From assembly GCA_020026195.1 (NCBI GenBank), contig JAHHQW010000002.1:1-64000 (forward strand): a stretch of DNA of 64,000 bases, given 5' to 3'. The translations under genes were made by a program, and so were the position numbers. Of the stretch, positions 51,348 to 60,630 are shown one piece after another. The stretch is from Prevotella sp. Its GTDB lineage: Bacteria; Bacteroidota; Bacteroidia; Bacteroidales; Bacteroidaceae. The stretch's first letter is position 1, and each line of letters opens with the position of its first letter. The notes under the pieces are model-generated. The model made no database searches. It saw only the letters and a list, made by a program, of their open reading frames with translations, and was not told the DNA's origin.

Positions 51348-53882
51348 TTATCCGCAGCGAGATGCTCCGCAGTTCTTACAGATAAGACATCCTTCCTGAT
51401 AAACTAATGTCTCATGACCACAGACAGGACATTTCTGTCCTTCTGCCTTAGTTCCGTCGGCAATATATTTCTTAAGAGCACGCTCAACACCATTCTTCCA
51501 TGTATTGATACTCTCTGTCTTCATCTGCATAGAACCTACAAGTTTGATTACATTTGTTATAGGCATTCTGTAACGTAGTACTCCCGAAATAAGTTTTGCA
51601 TAATTCCAATATTCGGGATTGAACTTTTCGCTAAGTCCTTCTACAGTTGTCTTATAACCGCGTTTGTTCTCAAACTGGAAGTCGTAACGATGTGTGCCAT
51701 CTTCGTTTGTGCGCTTAATAATCTTACCCTGAGTAACGCTCTTTGGAAGAACTATTCCTTCGTCATCGTCCTGGAGACCTGTAAATATCTCATAAGGATA
51801 TCCGTTAAGGAGTCCTACGAATGCCACCCATTTCTCTTTGTTGTTCTGGAAACGTACTACATCGCAGTTCAGTTCGTCAGGGCGGACCTCTACGACTTCA
51901 GGATGTATAATTACATCTTGTTTCTTTTCTTTCTTTGCTGCAAGTATGATACCAGAACGAGAACCGTCACGATATACTGTACATCCCTTACATCCAGACT
52001 TCCATGCTTCTACATAAAGACGGTTTACAAGATCTTCGTCTACATCGTTCGGAAGATTGATGGTTACACTGATTGAATGATCGACCCATTTCTGAATTGC
52101 GCCCTGCATCTTGACTTTCATAAGCCAGTCTACATCGTTTGCAGTTGCCTTGTAATATGGTGATTTCTTTACAAGTTCATCGATTTCATCCTGTGTATAA
52201 TTCTTTTCGGTATCGATATTGTTTGCTTTCATCCACTCAAGGAACTTGTGGTGATAAACAATGTATTCTTCGAATGAATCGCCTACTTCATCAACGAAAT
52301 CCACCCTTGAGTTCTTGTCTCCAGGATTAATCTTACGACGACGCTTGTAAACAGGCATGAAGACTGGTTCTATACCGCTGGTTGTCTGTGTCATAATACT
52401 GGTTGTTCCGGTAGGAGCAATCGTAAGACATGCAATGTTACGACGACCATATTTAAGCATTTCTTCATAAAGCTGAGGATCGGCTTCCTTTATTCTGAGA
52501 ATAAACGGATTATTCTTTTCTTTCTCTGAATCGTAAATCTTGAATGCACCTCTCTCACGTGCCATTTCTACTGAAGAACGGTATGCTGAAAGTGCTAAAG
52601 TCTTATGTACATTTACAGAGAATTCTGTTGCTTCTTCTGTTCCATATCTCAGACCCATAGCTGCTATCATATCGCCTTCGGCTGTTATTCCGACACCTGT
52701 ACGACGTCCGAGTCCTGTCTTATTATATATCTTCTCCCAAAGATGATGTTCCGTTGCCTTTACTTCTTCACTCTGAGGATCTTTCTCAACCTTTGCTATG
52801 ATCGTAACAATCTTCTCAAGTTCCAAATCAACAATATCATCCATTATTCTCTGTGCCTTCTTAACATGATCTTTAAAGAGTTCAAAGTCGAATGATGCGT
52901 GATCTGTAAACGGATCTTTTACATAAGAATAAAGGTTTATTGCAAGCAGACGACATGAGTCGTAAGGGCAAAGAGGAATTTCACCACATGGATTCGTAGA
53001 AACTGTACGGAAGCCAAGATCTGCATAGCAGTCGGGAATACTTTCACGAAGGATTGTATCCCAGAAGAGAATGCCTGGTTCGGCACTCTTCCATGCATTA
53101 TGTACGATTTTCTTCCAAAGCTTTGACGCATCTACTTTCTTCTCATATTCAGGTGTCTCGCTGTCAATAGGGAATTTCTGTGTGTATTCTTCTCCATTAA
53201 CGGCGCAGTTCATGAATTCATCGTCAATCTTAACCGATACGTTTGCGCCAGTAATCTTGCCTTCTGTCATCTTAGCATCGATGAAGGCTTCGCTGTCTGG
53301 ATGCTTTATACTTACCGAAAGCATAAGTGCTCCGCGACGGCCGTCCTGTGCTACTTCTCGTGTAGAATTACTGAAACGTTCCATAAACGGTACAAGACCT
53401 GTTGATGTAAGTGCTGAGTTGTTTACAGGTGAACCTTTAGGACGAATGTCTGAAAGATCATGTCCGACTCCACCTCTTCGTTTCATCAGCTGAACCTGTT
53501 CTTCATCTGTCTTCATTATGGCACCATAAGAGTCTGTATTGCCATCAAGACCTATTACGAAACAGTTTGATAATGAGGCTACCTGATAATTATTACCAAT
53601 TCCTGTCATAGGACTTCCGGCAGGAACAATGTATCTGAAATGATCGAGCAATGAGAATACTTCTTCAAAGCTCATAGGATCAGAATACTTATTTTCTATT
53701 CTTACTATCTCATTGGCAAGACGACGGTGCATATCCTCAGGAGATTTCTCGAAGAGGTTGCTATTGCTGTCTTTCATTGCGTATTTATTAACCCATACGC
53801 GCGCAGCAAGTTCGTCTCCTCCGAAATATTTTAATGAGGCTTCCATCGCCTCGTCGTAGGAGTAAATTGTATTTTCAGTCAT
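51348..53882 (-). CDS. nrdJ: Adenosylcobalamin-dependent (class II) ribonucleotide reductase
   Basis: Reduces ribonucleotides using a B12-derived thiyl radical; oxygen-independent and -tolerant. The 844-residue protein includes the active-site NPCGEIPL segment (Cys-Glu), RRGGVGHDLSDIRPKG, and PTGTTSIMTQTTSGIEPVF, which are typical of NrdJ. Near the C-terminus are two Cys pairs (CPVCGHET and CLICKNCGASRCG) that reload the active site with electrons or bind zinc. No cobalamin riboswitch is visible in the 115 bp before it. It is divergent from the PAS-fold gene and lies 16 bp before folB. Confidence 0.95.
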   Translation of the reverse strand: MTENTIYSYDEAMEASLKYFGGDELAARVWVNKYAMKDSNSNLFEKSPEDMHRRLANEIVRIENKYSDPMSFEEVFSLLDHFRYIVPAGSPMTGIGNNYQVASLSNCFVIGLDGNTDSYGAIMKTDEEQVQLMKRRGGVGHDLSDIRPKGSPVNNSALTSTGLVPFMERFSNSTREVAQDGRRGALMLSVSIKHPDSEAFIDAKMTEGKITGANVSVKIDDEFMNCAVNGEEYTQKFPIDSETPEYEKKVDASKLWKKIVHNAWKSAEPGILFWDTILRESIPDCYADLGFRTVSTNPCGEIPLCPYDSCRLLAINLYSYVKDPFTDHASFDFELFKDHVKKAQRIMDDIVDLELEKIVTIIAKVEKDPQSEEVKATEHHLWEKIYNKTGLGRRTGVGITAEGDMIAAMGLRYGTEEATEFSVNVHKTLALSAYRSSVEMARERGAFKIYDSEKEKNNPFILRIKEADPQLYEEMLKYGRRNIACLTIAPTGTTSIMTQTTSGIEPVFMPVYKRRRKINPGDKNSRVDFVDEVGDSFEEYIVYHHKFLEWMKANNIDTEKNYTQDEIDELVKKSPYYKATANDVDWLMKVKMQGAIQKWVDHSISVTINLPNDVDEDLVNRLYVEAWKSGCKGCTVYRDGSRSGIILAAKKEKKQDVIIHPEVVEVRPDELNCDVVRFQNNKEKWVAFVGLLNGYPYEIFTGLQDDDEGIVLPKSVTQGKIIKRTNEDGTHRYDFQFENKRGYKTTVEGLSEKFNPEYWNYAKLISGVLRYRMPITNVIKLVGSMQMKTESINTWKNGVERALKKYIADGTKAEGQKCPVCGHETLVYQEGCLICKNCGASRCG

Positions 53883-53959
53883 GGATTTACTTGTTTTTTA
53901 TGTTTGTGCAAAACTACAAACAAAAAACGAATTATAGGTGCATTATAGGATTTTTTTGC

Positions 53960-53967
53960 TAACTTTG
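53960..53967 (+). promoter_or_regulatory. -7 box of the PAS-fold gene
   Basis: TAACTTTG matches TAnnTTTG. It lies 31 bases before the ATG at 53998 and decides against the longer reading frame. Confidence 0.5.
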
Positions 53968-53997
53968 CAAACACTAAAAACAAAATTCTATCATAAT

Positions 53998-54354
53998 ATG
54001 AAAGACGTTATTAAAGATTTTGAGTGGGCAGAAGAACTTAACTGCGCCGTTACTGTTTGCGCCAAGGACGGCACATTGTTATATATGAATAAGAAGTCTG
54101 TTGAGACAAATGCTAAGCCTGGCGAAAGTCTTATCGGAAAGAATATGCTCGACTGTCACAACGAACGTTCTAAAGCTATTATAGCTCATCTTATCGAGAC
54201 TGGTGGCGTAAATTCATACACCATAACAAAAAAAGGTCAGAAAAAGATGATATACCAAACTGCATGGAAGAAGAATGGTGAGGTCATGGGACTCGTTGAA
54301 TTTTCAATGGTTATTCCCGAAGAGATGCCTCACTACGACAGAGATAAAAAATAA
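53998..54354 (+). CDS. PAS-fold single-domain protein
   Basis: A 118-residue cytosolic protein consisting of one PAS-like domain: VTVCAKDGTLLYMNKKSVE, then GESLIGKNMLDCHNERSKAI with the following IIAHL, and GVNSYTITKKGQKKMIYQTA. This resembles the small PAS proteins that may bind heme or flavin; the CHNE stretch could hold a ligand, but this is speculative. The frame extends back to 53938, yet a -7 box (TAACTTTG, 53960-53967) lies inside that extension, so the ATG at 53998 is the likely start. No output domain is fused to it. Confidence 0.8.
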   Translation: MKDVIKDFEWAEELNCAVTVCAKDGTLLYMNKKSVETNAKPGESLIGKNMLDCHNERSKAIIAHLIETGGVNSYTITKKGQKKMIYQTAWKKNGEVMGLVEFSMVIPEEMPHYDRDKK

Positions 54355-54373
54355 TTTATATAAGTATTATATC

Positions 54374-54408
54374 AAAAGCTGCATTCCATTATAAATGCAG
54401 CTTTTTTA
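54374..54408 (+). terminator. Terminator of the PAS-fold gene
   Basis: AAAGCTGCATT and AATGCAGCTTT form a perfect stem followed by a T-run, 20 bases after the stop. Confidence 0.88.
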
Positions 54409-54521
54409 TTTTGTATTCAATTCACACTATACTTTAATAGAATATCTACAAAAGAGTCTTTGTCTGTTTTTTCAACATAACCAACTGGAATTTATCATAT
54501 AATTCTCTGGCACAAAACAAA

Positions 54522-54588
54522 AAACGTATGAAGAAATTAATATAACTACGGCCTGATGCCTTTGCTATAATAATTTCGTCATACGTTT
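54522..54588 (-). terminator. Long imperfect hairpin after the cytosolic nicotinamidase gene
   Basis: AAACGTATGA.GAAATTA.TATA pairs with TATA.TAATTTC.TCATACGTTT around a 20-base loop. It is placed 27 bases after the nicotinamidase stop and the minus-strand side ends in T-rich sequence. The stem is longer than most terminators here. Confidence 0.55.
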
Positions 54589-54614
54589 ATAATAAGTTTG
54601 TTACGACAAATGAA

Positions 54615-55181
54615 TTAGTCAATAACTTTTATGTTGTACTTTTCAATGACAGGATCGAGAGAATGAATATCCTCGAATGCTACAGTATATTTTCTGTAAA
54701 GAGAAACCTTATCTGCTCCAAATTCTTTTATTGCTCCTTCGAGACTCTCTTTGACACAATATTCGGCTGCGATACCGCATACCTGAATTTCATCAATATT
54801 CTCTTCTTTTACAATCTGTTTTACACGTTCTGTAGATTCTTTATTACCAAAAAGAGAATATTCTTCCCAACGGCTGTCAGTTCCCTTTGTATAAATATAT
54901 ACAGGAACTCCTGTTGAATATGCTGCATCTGTCAGTGCTTCATAAAGAGCTGCGCCACGTGTGAAAGGAATACAGTGTACAGGCCAGAGTCCACCTTCTT
55001 TCTGGAAAGAGCAGTGGTTGTAAGGATGCCAGTCTGCTGAAAATCCGAGCACTTTATATTCTTTTCCGTGTTCTTTTACATAATCTGCAAGACGATTTAC
55101 AAGTTCCTCAGATCCTTTAATTCCCATACTTCCGTTGATAAAATCGTACTGACAGTCGATTACAAGCAACATCTTGTTCAT
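54615..55181 (-). CDS. Nicotinamidase (cytosolic isochorismatase-fold hydrolase)
   Basis: Converts nicotinamide to nicotinate in NAD salvage. The 188-residue protein has the intact triad D9 (LVIDCQYDF), K99 (YIYTKGTD) and C142 (GIAAEYC), with metal ligands in SADWHPYNHCSF. It lacks a signal peptide, unlike the closely similar exported copy at 26417-27160; the two share GGLWPVHC/GGLWPAHC, the YCVKxSLEGAI stretch and the LDPVIEKYN end. It is monocistronic. Family members also include other isochorismatase-type hydrolases, so substrate is likely but not proven. Confidence 0.88.
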   Translation of the reverse strand: MNKMLLVIDCQYDFINGSMGIKGSEELVNRLADYVKEHGKEYKVLGFSADWHPYNHCSFQKEGGLWPVHCIPFTRGAALYEALTDAAYSTGVPVYIYTKGTDSRWEEYSLFGNKESTERVKQIVKEENIDEIQVCGIAAEYCVKESLEGAIKEFGADKVSLYRKYTVAFEDIHSLDPVIEKYNIKVID

Positions 55182-55264
55182 AACTAAAATACTTTTTTGG
55201 TTTATTGTTTTTGTAATGTTCCGGTTAATCTGTGATTACCATATTTATTGCAATGAGAATATAC

Positions 55265-55298
55265 AAAAATAGTTGGAAGAGGCCCTCCAACTATTTTT
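55265..55298 (-). terminator. Terminator of the TPR gene at 55.3 kb
   Basis: AAAAATAGTTGGA and TCCAACTATTTTT form a 13-bp perfect stem whose arms provide the T-run, 20 bases after the stop. Confidence 0.88.
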
Positions 55299-55317
55299 AT
55301 GTATTTAATCTAAATGA

Positions 55318-56772
55318 TTATTTCTTCTTAAGCATTTCTTCAATACCTTCGAGAGCCTGCTTAACCTGTTCGTTAGCTGGATCTATTGCGAGAACCTTGC
55401 CAAACAGAACTTTTGACTGCTCATAATCTTTCTGGTTGAAGTAATAGTAGCCACAATATCTGTAAGCTTCAATAAGTTTTGACTTATCTGAATCTTCCAG
55501 CTGTGCCTTGGGTTCGAGGATTGCAATCACTTCATCGTAGTAAGGCTTTGCAAGACCTTCTGTTGTTTCAGGATCAAGAGATGCCTTGATACGTCCCTGC
55601 TGAAGAAGTCCGTATACACGGATGTTTTCTTCGTTTCCAGCACTTGTAAGATGTGCATAAAGTTCGAATGCCTTGTTGAAGTATTCCTGCTGTTTTGCAG
55701 CATCTGTCTGAGCCTGTGCTTCTACAGTATAAATCTGTGCAAGACCTGCATAGTCACTTGGATATACTTTTGACTTGCTGTCCATGAACTTTGTATAGTA
55801 TTCAACTGCCTTTTCAACATTATTCTTCATGTTGTAAGCATTTGAAAGCTGCTGATAAATACCTGCTTTCTGGTCCTTATCGTTAACTTCCTGCTCAAGA
55901 GCAAGATTGAACTTCTCGATAGCTGCATCATAGTTCTTCTGACCCATGAAAGCATGTCCGTAATAAATATAGTCAAGATAAGTAAACTTAGCACTATCTG
56001 ACTGGTTGAACAACTTCTCAGCATAAGTGATAGCTGTTGAATAATTCTTAAGATCAGTGTTGTTATAGAACACAAGACGGTTAAGACCTGCATCTCTTGG
56101 ATCTGACTGAAGACCGAAGTTTGCTACTTCAGCACTCTTCTGGAGCTTACCCATCAGATAACATGCTGTTGAGTAGTTCTTAATATCTTCTTTTTCCATC
56201 TTGCTAAGGTCTGTTACCTTTCCATAGTATTCGATGGCATTCTTAAGATCATTTGATGAATAGTAGATACGTCCGGCAAGTGCATCTACTGCGAGGTCAG
56301 GACGCTGTGTTCTCAAATCTGCAAGCTTAGAAACTGCCAATGCTGGATTCTTTCCACGATAAATATTGGCGTACTTATAATAACCAATTGGATCTTTCGG
56401 GTTAAAATAGATTGCCTGTTCGTACCACTTTGCAGCTTCACCACCATTATCAAGCATTACGTAAATATCTCCCTTAAGGATATATGCGGGTGTGTAGTTT
56501 GGATCAAGAGCAATTGCCTTGTCTGCATATACAAGTGCATTGTTATAATCCTTCTGCTCATAGAAAGCATTTGCGAAACCTGTAATTACAAGAGGATTCT
56601 TCTTATTCTTCTTGAAATAAGGTTTGATAGCCTTCTCAATGTTTTCGGGTTTACTACTAATAATCTGTGCAACGGCATCAATAGCTGATTTTTCTTCAGC
56701 TGTCTGTGCCAATGCAGATGTGCTTACTGAAAGAAGCATTGCACCTGCAAATAAATACTTTATAGCCTTCAT
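55318..56772 (-). CDS. Exported TPR protein linked to the TonB block
   Basis: A 484-residue exported protein: signal peptide (cleavage near ALAQ, residue 23), then a continuous array of TPR helices (for example YNNALVYADKAIALDPNYTPA, KYYEQAIYFNPKDPIGYYKYA pattern, and KDYEQSKVLFGKVLAIDPAN). It is the last gene after exbB-exbD-exbD-tonB-tonB-pstS-like, the common Bacteroidota order, and probably acts as a periplasmic scaffold for that system; the actual partner is unknown. It starts 20 bp after the PstS-like gene. Confidence 0.82.
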   Translation of the reverse strand: MKAIKYLFAGAMLLSVSTSALAQTAEEKSAIDAVAQIISSKPENIEKAIKPYFKKNKKNPLVITGFANAFYEQKDYNNALVYADKAIALDPNYTPAYILKGDIYVMLDNGGEAAKWYEQAIYFNPKDPIGYYKYANIYRGKNPALAVSKLADLRTQRPDLAVDALAGRIYYSSNDLKNAIEYYGKVTDLSKMEKEDIKNYSTACYLMGKLQKSAEVANFGLQSDPRDAGLNRLVFYNNTDLKNYSTAITYAEKLFNQSDSAKFTYLDYIYYGHAFMGQKNYDAAIEKFNLALEQEVNDKDQKAGIYQQLSNAYNMKNNVEKAVEYYTKFMDSKSKVYPSDYAGLAQIYTVEAQAQTDAAKQQEYFNKAFELYAHLTSAGNEENIRVYGLLQQGRIKASLDPETTEGLAKPYYDEVIAILEPKAQLEDSDKSKLIEAYRYCGYYYFNQKDYEQSKVLFGKVLAIDPANEQVKQALEGIEEMLKKK

Positions 56773-56792
56773 TGTTATTATGGTTTTATTTT

Positions 56793-57752
56793 TTAATCTG
56801 AAACATGAACTTTATTTATAAGGATATCTCCTCGGTATGGCAAGAGACCTGCCTTAAGTATTATTTTCTGTCCGATTGGACTTTCTACGAAATTAGCAAA
56901 TCCTGTAGGCAGTCCGTTATGTGGATCGCTCAGAATAATGTAAAGACTACGCACCAGAGGATAATTGCCATTATACAGATATGCTGCATAAGGAAGATAA
57001 CTGTTATATGGTGTAGCTTTGCTCATTCTGCTAACTCGCATTACTCTTATATTACGTTTAAATGTAAGATTTGTTGTGTCTCGCTTATCATTTAACCAGT
57101 TTGATCCAAGGATTCCGATAGCATTCGGTGTTTTCTCAACATAATCAATAACACCTGAAGTACTGTTTGTAGTAAAAGCATTCTTGTTAGTAATAGGCTT
57201 GCCACCAAGAATGGAATCTTCAGCAAAATGTACTATACCTGAACGTGCATTATCAAAAACGACTTCAACAGGACCGAGTTTAGACGAAGGATTAAGATCT
57301 TTCCAATCTTGTATTTCGCCAGTTAGAATTTTCTTGATATTATCAACGTTTATACAAGAATCGTTATTATGTCTGTTTACTATAAGTGCGAATCCATCGT
57401 AACCAATCTGTTTGCTATAAGGCTGCAAACGTTTTGAGTGCATATATTTTACCTCTTTGTCAGTAAGTCTGCGAGAAGCAAACATAAGCCATATTTTACC
57501 TTCAAGGATTCCGTTCAAGCCATCAGATTCATTAGTATATTTTGGCTTAAGATCAGCATTAAAACATCGACTTTCAAATACCTCTACTTCTTCCTGAACA
57601 ATTGGACTGAAACTACTATCAGCATATATTTCTATGCTTCCTGTATTAAAAGTATCGGTACGACCATCAGGAGACTTTCTTTCGCGACATGATGAAAACG
57701 CGAATATAAAAGTCATTAAAACTAATGCGGTATATATAATGTTTCTATTCAT
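56793..57752 (-). CDS. PstS-like phosphate-type substrate-binding lipoprotein
   Basis: A 319-residue lipoprotein: signal peptide with lipobox FAFSSC (Cys22), then a PBP-like fold related to PstS. Family features are IEIYADSSFSPIV, ASRRLTDKEV, the VNRHNNDSCINVDNIKKILTG hinge region and SGVIDYVEKTPNAIGILG. No pstCAB transport genes are near; in Bacteroidota such a gene regularly accompanies TonB/ExbBD genes, so it may bind a ligand or anchor the complex rather than feed an ABC transporter. It lies 5 bp after the TonB-lipoprotein stop. Confidence 0.85.
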   Translation of the reverse strand: MNRNIIYTALVLMTFIFAFSSCRERKSPDGRTDTFNTGSIEIYADSSFSPIVQEEVEVFESRCFNADLKPKYTNESDGLNGILEGKIWLMFASRRLTDKEVKYMHSKRLQPYSKQIGYDGFALIVNRHNNDSCINVDNIKKILTGEIQDWKDLNPSSKLGPVEVVFDNARSGIVHFAEDSILGGKPITNKNAFTTNSTSGVIDYVEKTPNAIGILGSNWLNDKRDTTNLTFKRNIRVMRVSRMSKATPYNSYLPYAAYLYNGNYPLVRSLYIILSDPHNGLPTGFANFVESPIGQKIILKAGLLPYRGDILINKVHVSD

Positions 57753-57757
57753 CGTGT

Positions 57758-58357
57758 TTAATGTACTGGTTTAAAAACTACAGGGACAACGTATTTCATT
57801 CTAACGTTTATTCCATTATTCTGAGCCGGTATCCACGCAGGCATATTACGCACTATACTTGCAGCCTCAGTGTCTATCAAAGACTGTCCTGATGACTTCG
57901 CTACGTGAATATCAGAAAGTGTACCATCTGTTTCGACTACGAACGAAATCATTGTTCGTATTGAATTTTTTAAGTCAGCAGACTTTACTACATCATTAGT
58001 CTTTTCGCTTACGTAATTATTCAATGCATTGATTCCGCCAGGAAATTCAGGCATCTTTTCTGCTATATCATAAATCCGATTATCTGAATTTACTGAAAGT
58101 TCAGAATCGGTATCTTTCGATGTTTCGTTACTAACAGAATCTTGAGAGTGTGTTATTTGTCCTTTTTCTTTTACAATATCATTTTTCTGTATTGTATCAT
58201 CTCTAATAACTAAATCGTCTTCTTTATCAGCATCTAAAGATTTTTTATTCTCTTTACGGGTACTGGTATCATTATTAGAAGGAACGTCTTTTTTACATGA
58301 GATAATAAAACATAGAGTTAAAGCAACAGTAAAATAAACAAACAGACGCCTTATCAT
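57758..58357 (-). CDS. TonB C-terminal-domain lipoprotein
   Basis: A 199-residue protein with a TonB-type C-terminal domain (FPGGINALNNYVSEKTNDVV; then TISFVVETDGTLSDIHVAKS-like strand and MPAWIPAQNNGINVRMKYVV with PVVFKP at the end). The N-terminus reads as a lipoprotein signal (LTLCFIISCKKD, Cys21) or as an anchor helix. TonB normally spans the inner membrane to contact ExbBD; a lipidated form would lack that contact, so its role is unusual. The linker is short and charged. It follows tonB by 124 bp with a terminator-like hairpin between them and precedes the PstS-like gene by 5 bp. Confidence 0.78.
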   Translation of the reverse strand: MIRRLFVYFTVALTLCFIISCKKDVPSNNDTSTRKENKKSLDADKEDDLVIRDDTIQKNDIVKEKGQITHSQDSVSNETSKDTDSELSVNSDNRIYDIAEKMPEFPGGINALNNYVSEKTNDVVKSADLKNSIRTMISFVVETDGTLSDIHVAKSSGQSLIDTEAASIVRNMPAWIPAQNNGINVRMKYVVPVVFKPVH

Positions 58358-58384
58358 CTTCCGTTAATTGAAACTAAATATTTA

Positions 58385-58424
58385 AAATATCATCAGAGAC
58401 AGCACAAAAGCCATCTCTGATGAT
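58385..58424 (-). terminator. Hairpin between the two tonB-type genes
   Basis: ATCATCAGAGA and TCTCTGATGAT form an 11-bp perfect stem followed by ATTTT on the minus strand. It would end or attenuate the exbBDD-tonB transcript before the TonB lipoprotein gene. Confidence 0.75.
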
Positions 58425-58481
58425 TTAAAAGATTATTTCAAAACCACGTGCAACACTGCACTTGATTATGAGTTCAATAAA

Positions 58482-59309
58482 TTACTGAAGTTTGAAGACA
58501 ACTGGCAGAGTGTACCAAACACGAACGGCCTGACCATTCTGCTTACCAGGAATCCACTTCGGCATTGACTTAACGACTCTGGCAGCCTCAGCATCACAAG
58601 AAGGATCAAGAGACTTAAGAAGCATAACTTCACCGATAGAACCGTCTTTCTCAACACAGAACTTCAAATAAACTTTACCCTGAACACCGTTCTCCTCAGC
58701 AATAGAAGGATATTCGATGTTTGCACTCAAGTACTTGAAAAGAGCTGCCTGACCACCAGGATAAGAAGGCATCTGTTCTACGACGTCGAATACCTTTTCT
58801 TCTTCCTCTTTTACAGGCTCGGGCTGTGCGATGATTTCCTTAGCTTTGAGGACTTCACCACCCTCTTCGTCATTACCCTTGACATCGAAACCACCGATAG
58901 TAGTCTTTGTCTCCATGATCTGGTCCTGAGTCTTGATTTCATCTTCTTCCTTTACTTCCTCGTCTTTCTTGATGACAGGAGCAGTAAATTTGACTGAACT
59001 CTTAACCTTTTCAACGGGCTTAACTTCTTCAATCTTGATAGGAGCTTTTTTCTTAACCTCTGCCTTCTTCTTCTCAACGAGAGCAGAAAGCTCGGTAACC
59101 TGAGTATTCTCTACCTTCTCAGCAGGCTTTACAAGCTCTACGAAGTAAGGTCCTATAATTGCGAGTAATGCAAGTATCAGCACAATTATCAGGGACCAAA
59201 TGTTTCGCTTGGTAGTTCCCATACGCATTGCATATGCACCATAAGCTTTGTTTCTGTCAGCAAAGATAAGGTCACACCATGCTTGGGATGTTAAATCTAT
59301 TTTTGACAT
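58482..59309 (-). CDS. tonB: Energy transducer TonB
   Basis: A 275-residue TonB protein that passes proton-motive force to outer-membrane receptors. A membrane helix near residues 36-53 (IWSLIIVLILALLAIIGPY) follows the N-terminal FADRNKAYGAYAMRMGTTKR motif, typical of Bacteroidota TonB. A Lys/Glu/Pro-rich linker spans about 75-180, then the TonB C-terminal domain with MPSYPGGQAALFKYLSANIEYP and MPKWIPGKQNGQAVRVWYTL. It is the fourth gene of exbB-exbD-exbD-tonB and is followed by a terminator-like hairpin. Confidence 0.93.
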   Translation of the reverse strand: MSKIDLTSQAWCDLIFADRNKAYGAYAMRMGTTKRNIWSLIIVLILALLAIIGPYFVELVKPAEKVENTQVTELSALVEKKKAEVKKKAPIKIEEVKPVEKVKSSVKFTAPVIKKDEEVKEEDEIKTQDQIMETKTTIGGFDVKGNDEEGGEVLKAKEIIAQPEPVKEEEEKVFDVVEQMPSYPGGQAALFKYLSANIEYPSIAEENGVQGKVYLKFCVEKDGSIGEVMLLKSLDPSCDAEAARVVKSMPKWIPGKQNGQAVRVWYTLPVVFKLQ

Positions 59310-59342
59310 TTTTTTTCCTTTCGTTAATTGTTAACGCATCGA

Positions 59343-59990
59343 TTATTTCAAACCTTTTGCGCTGAGAAGTTTCTCATCGTTTTCGTTGATTTTATCGATA
59401 ACGTATTTACTAATACTACATATCTGCATTTCGTCCAACACATCAATCAGATTCTTGTATACTGATTTATCTGTAGGCTTAATGATTACAGTAAGTACAG
59501 GTACTTTTTTGCCATCAATCTTACCAGACTTGATTTCAGCGAGCTTTTTGTTGTAAACCTCTTCAGGATACTTCTCAGGCTCAGCGAGCTTCTTCTGGTC
59601 AAGTTCAATTTTGGCTTTCATAACGTCCTGAACAGGTGTAGAGCCATCTTCTGTATGGTGGTTAATCAGAACTTTTCTGAAACCTTCCTTACCCCAAGAT
59701 GTTTCTCTCATACAGTTAGGATCATCATACTTAGGAAGACCTTCTACATAGAAAATCTTGTTGTCGCCAGTAACATACACTGTAATAGTCTGTGAGGCTT
59801 TAGCAGCATTTCTGTCTTCGTCCTGAATGTTCTTATCGTTACTAGGCATACTGAGTTCCATCGTCTGAGGTTTGCTCAATGATGTACACAGCATAAAGAA
59901 TGTGATAAGCAACATCATCATATCAACCATCGGCGTGAAGTCCACGCGGACGTTCATCTTCTTCTGTCTACTTTCTTTTTTCTTTGCCAT
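59343..59990 (-). CDS. exbD: ExbD/TolR family protein, copy 2
   Basis: A 215-residue component of the proton channel that drives TonB. After a basic N-terminus (KKKESRQKKMNVRVDFTPM) a membrane helix carries the essential aspartate of VDMMMLLITFFML. The periplasmic part is longer than in E. coli ExbD and contains two charged insertions (for example KAKIELDQKKLAEPEKYPEE) before PVLTVIIKPTDKSVYKNLID. It lies 2 bp after the other ExbD gene; two adjacent ExbD genes are the rule in Bacteroidota. Confidence 0.92.
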   Translation of the reverse strand: MAKKKESRQKKMNVRVDFTPMVDMMMLLITFFMLCTSLSKPQTMELSMPSNDKNIQDEDRNAAKASQTITVYVTGDNKIFYVEGLPKYDDPNCMRETSWGKEGFRKVLINHHTEDGSTPVQDVMKAKIELDQKKLAEPEKYPEEVYNKKLAEIKSGKIDGKKVPVLTVIIKPTDKSVYKNLIDVLDEMQICSISKYVIDKINENDEKLLSAKGLK

Positions 59991-59992
59991 GA

Positions 59993-60601
59993 CTATTCCT
60001 CCGTTTTTAATGAAGTTATAAGATAGTAACGGTTCTCATTCATATCCTGAAGTTCTGACATAATTTTCTTCACCATCTTATAAGGAGTCTTTTCGTCTGC
60101 CTTGATAGCGAGTTTGAAATCAGGATTAGCCAACATAGCCTGCTCAATCCACAACTGGAATTCACTCATTCCTCCGTCAATACTGTCTGTAGGCACACCT
60201 TTGTTTTTCTGGTATGCATTCAGTTCGCTTGACTTTAAGCTGAGGAACTGATTAATCTCACTCATAGGAACACCAAAAGCTGGTGCCTTTCTGAATGTCT
60301 CTACCTGCTTCTTGGTCAGTTCGAGCTGCCAAGTAGAGGCCATTCCTTCGAGGGCTGTCTGCATATCTGCAGGCTTATCCATCTCGAGGAAGATTTTGCC
60401 TTTATCGTCAACCAATATGCTAAGCACGTTGGTCTCAGGAACTTTAATTTCCGATACAGACCCCGGTGTCAGTACTTTTACAGGTTCGTCCTTTACGAAT
60501 GTTGATGTCAACATAAAGAACGTAAGCAAAAGCACCATCACATCGCTCATCGGCGTCATGTCGATAAAGACGTCTTGCTTTTTAACTTTTACTTTACCCA
60601 T
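59993..60601 (-). CDS. exbD: ExbD/TolR family protein, copy 1
   Basis: A 202-residue ExbD paralogue. The membrane helix with the proton-carrying aspartate is in FIDMTPMSDVMVLLLTFFML. The periplasmic domain includes NVLSILVDDKGKIFLEMDKP and ends with ELQDMNENRYYLITSLKTEE. It differs strongly from the neighbouring copy after the helix, suggesting that the two form a heteromer inside the ExbB pentamer (inference). It follows exbB by 29 bp. Confidence 0.92.
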   Translation of the reverse strand: MGKVKVKKQDVFIDMTPMSDVMVLLLTFFMLTSTFVKDEPVKVLTPGSVSEIKVPETNVLSILVDDKGKIFLEMDKPADMQTALEGMASTWQLELTKKQVETFRKAPAFGVPMSEINQFLSLKSSELNAYQKNKGVPTDSIDGGMSEFQLWIEQAMLANPDFKLAIKADEKTPYKMVKKIMSELQDMNENRYYLITSLKTEE

Positions 60602-60630
60602 AATGATAAAATTTTAAAGGGTTAGTAAAG

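Noticed and set aside
53883..53997. Cobalamin riboswitch upstream of nrdJ
   Set aside because: The space is only about 115 bp shared with a divergent gene and has no recognisable B12-box.
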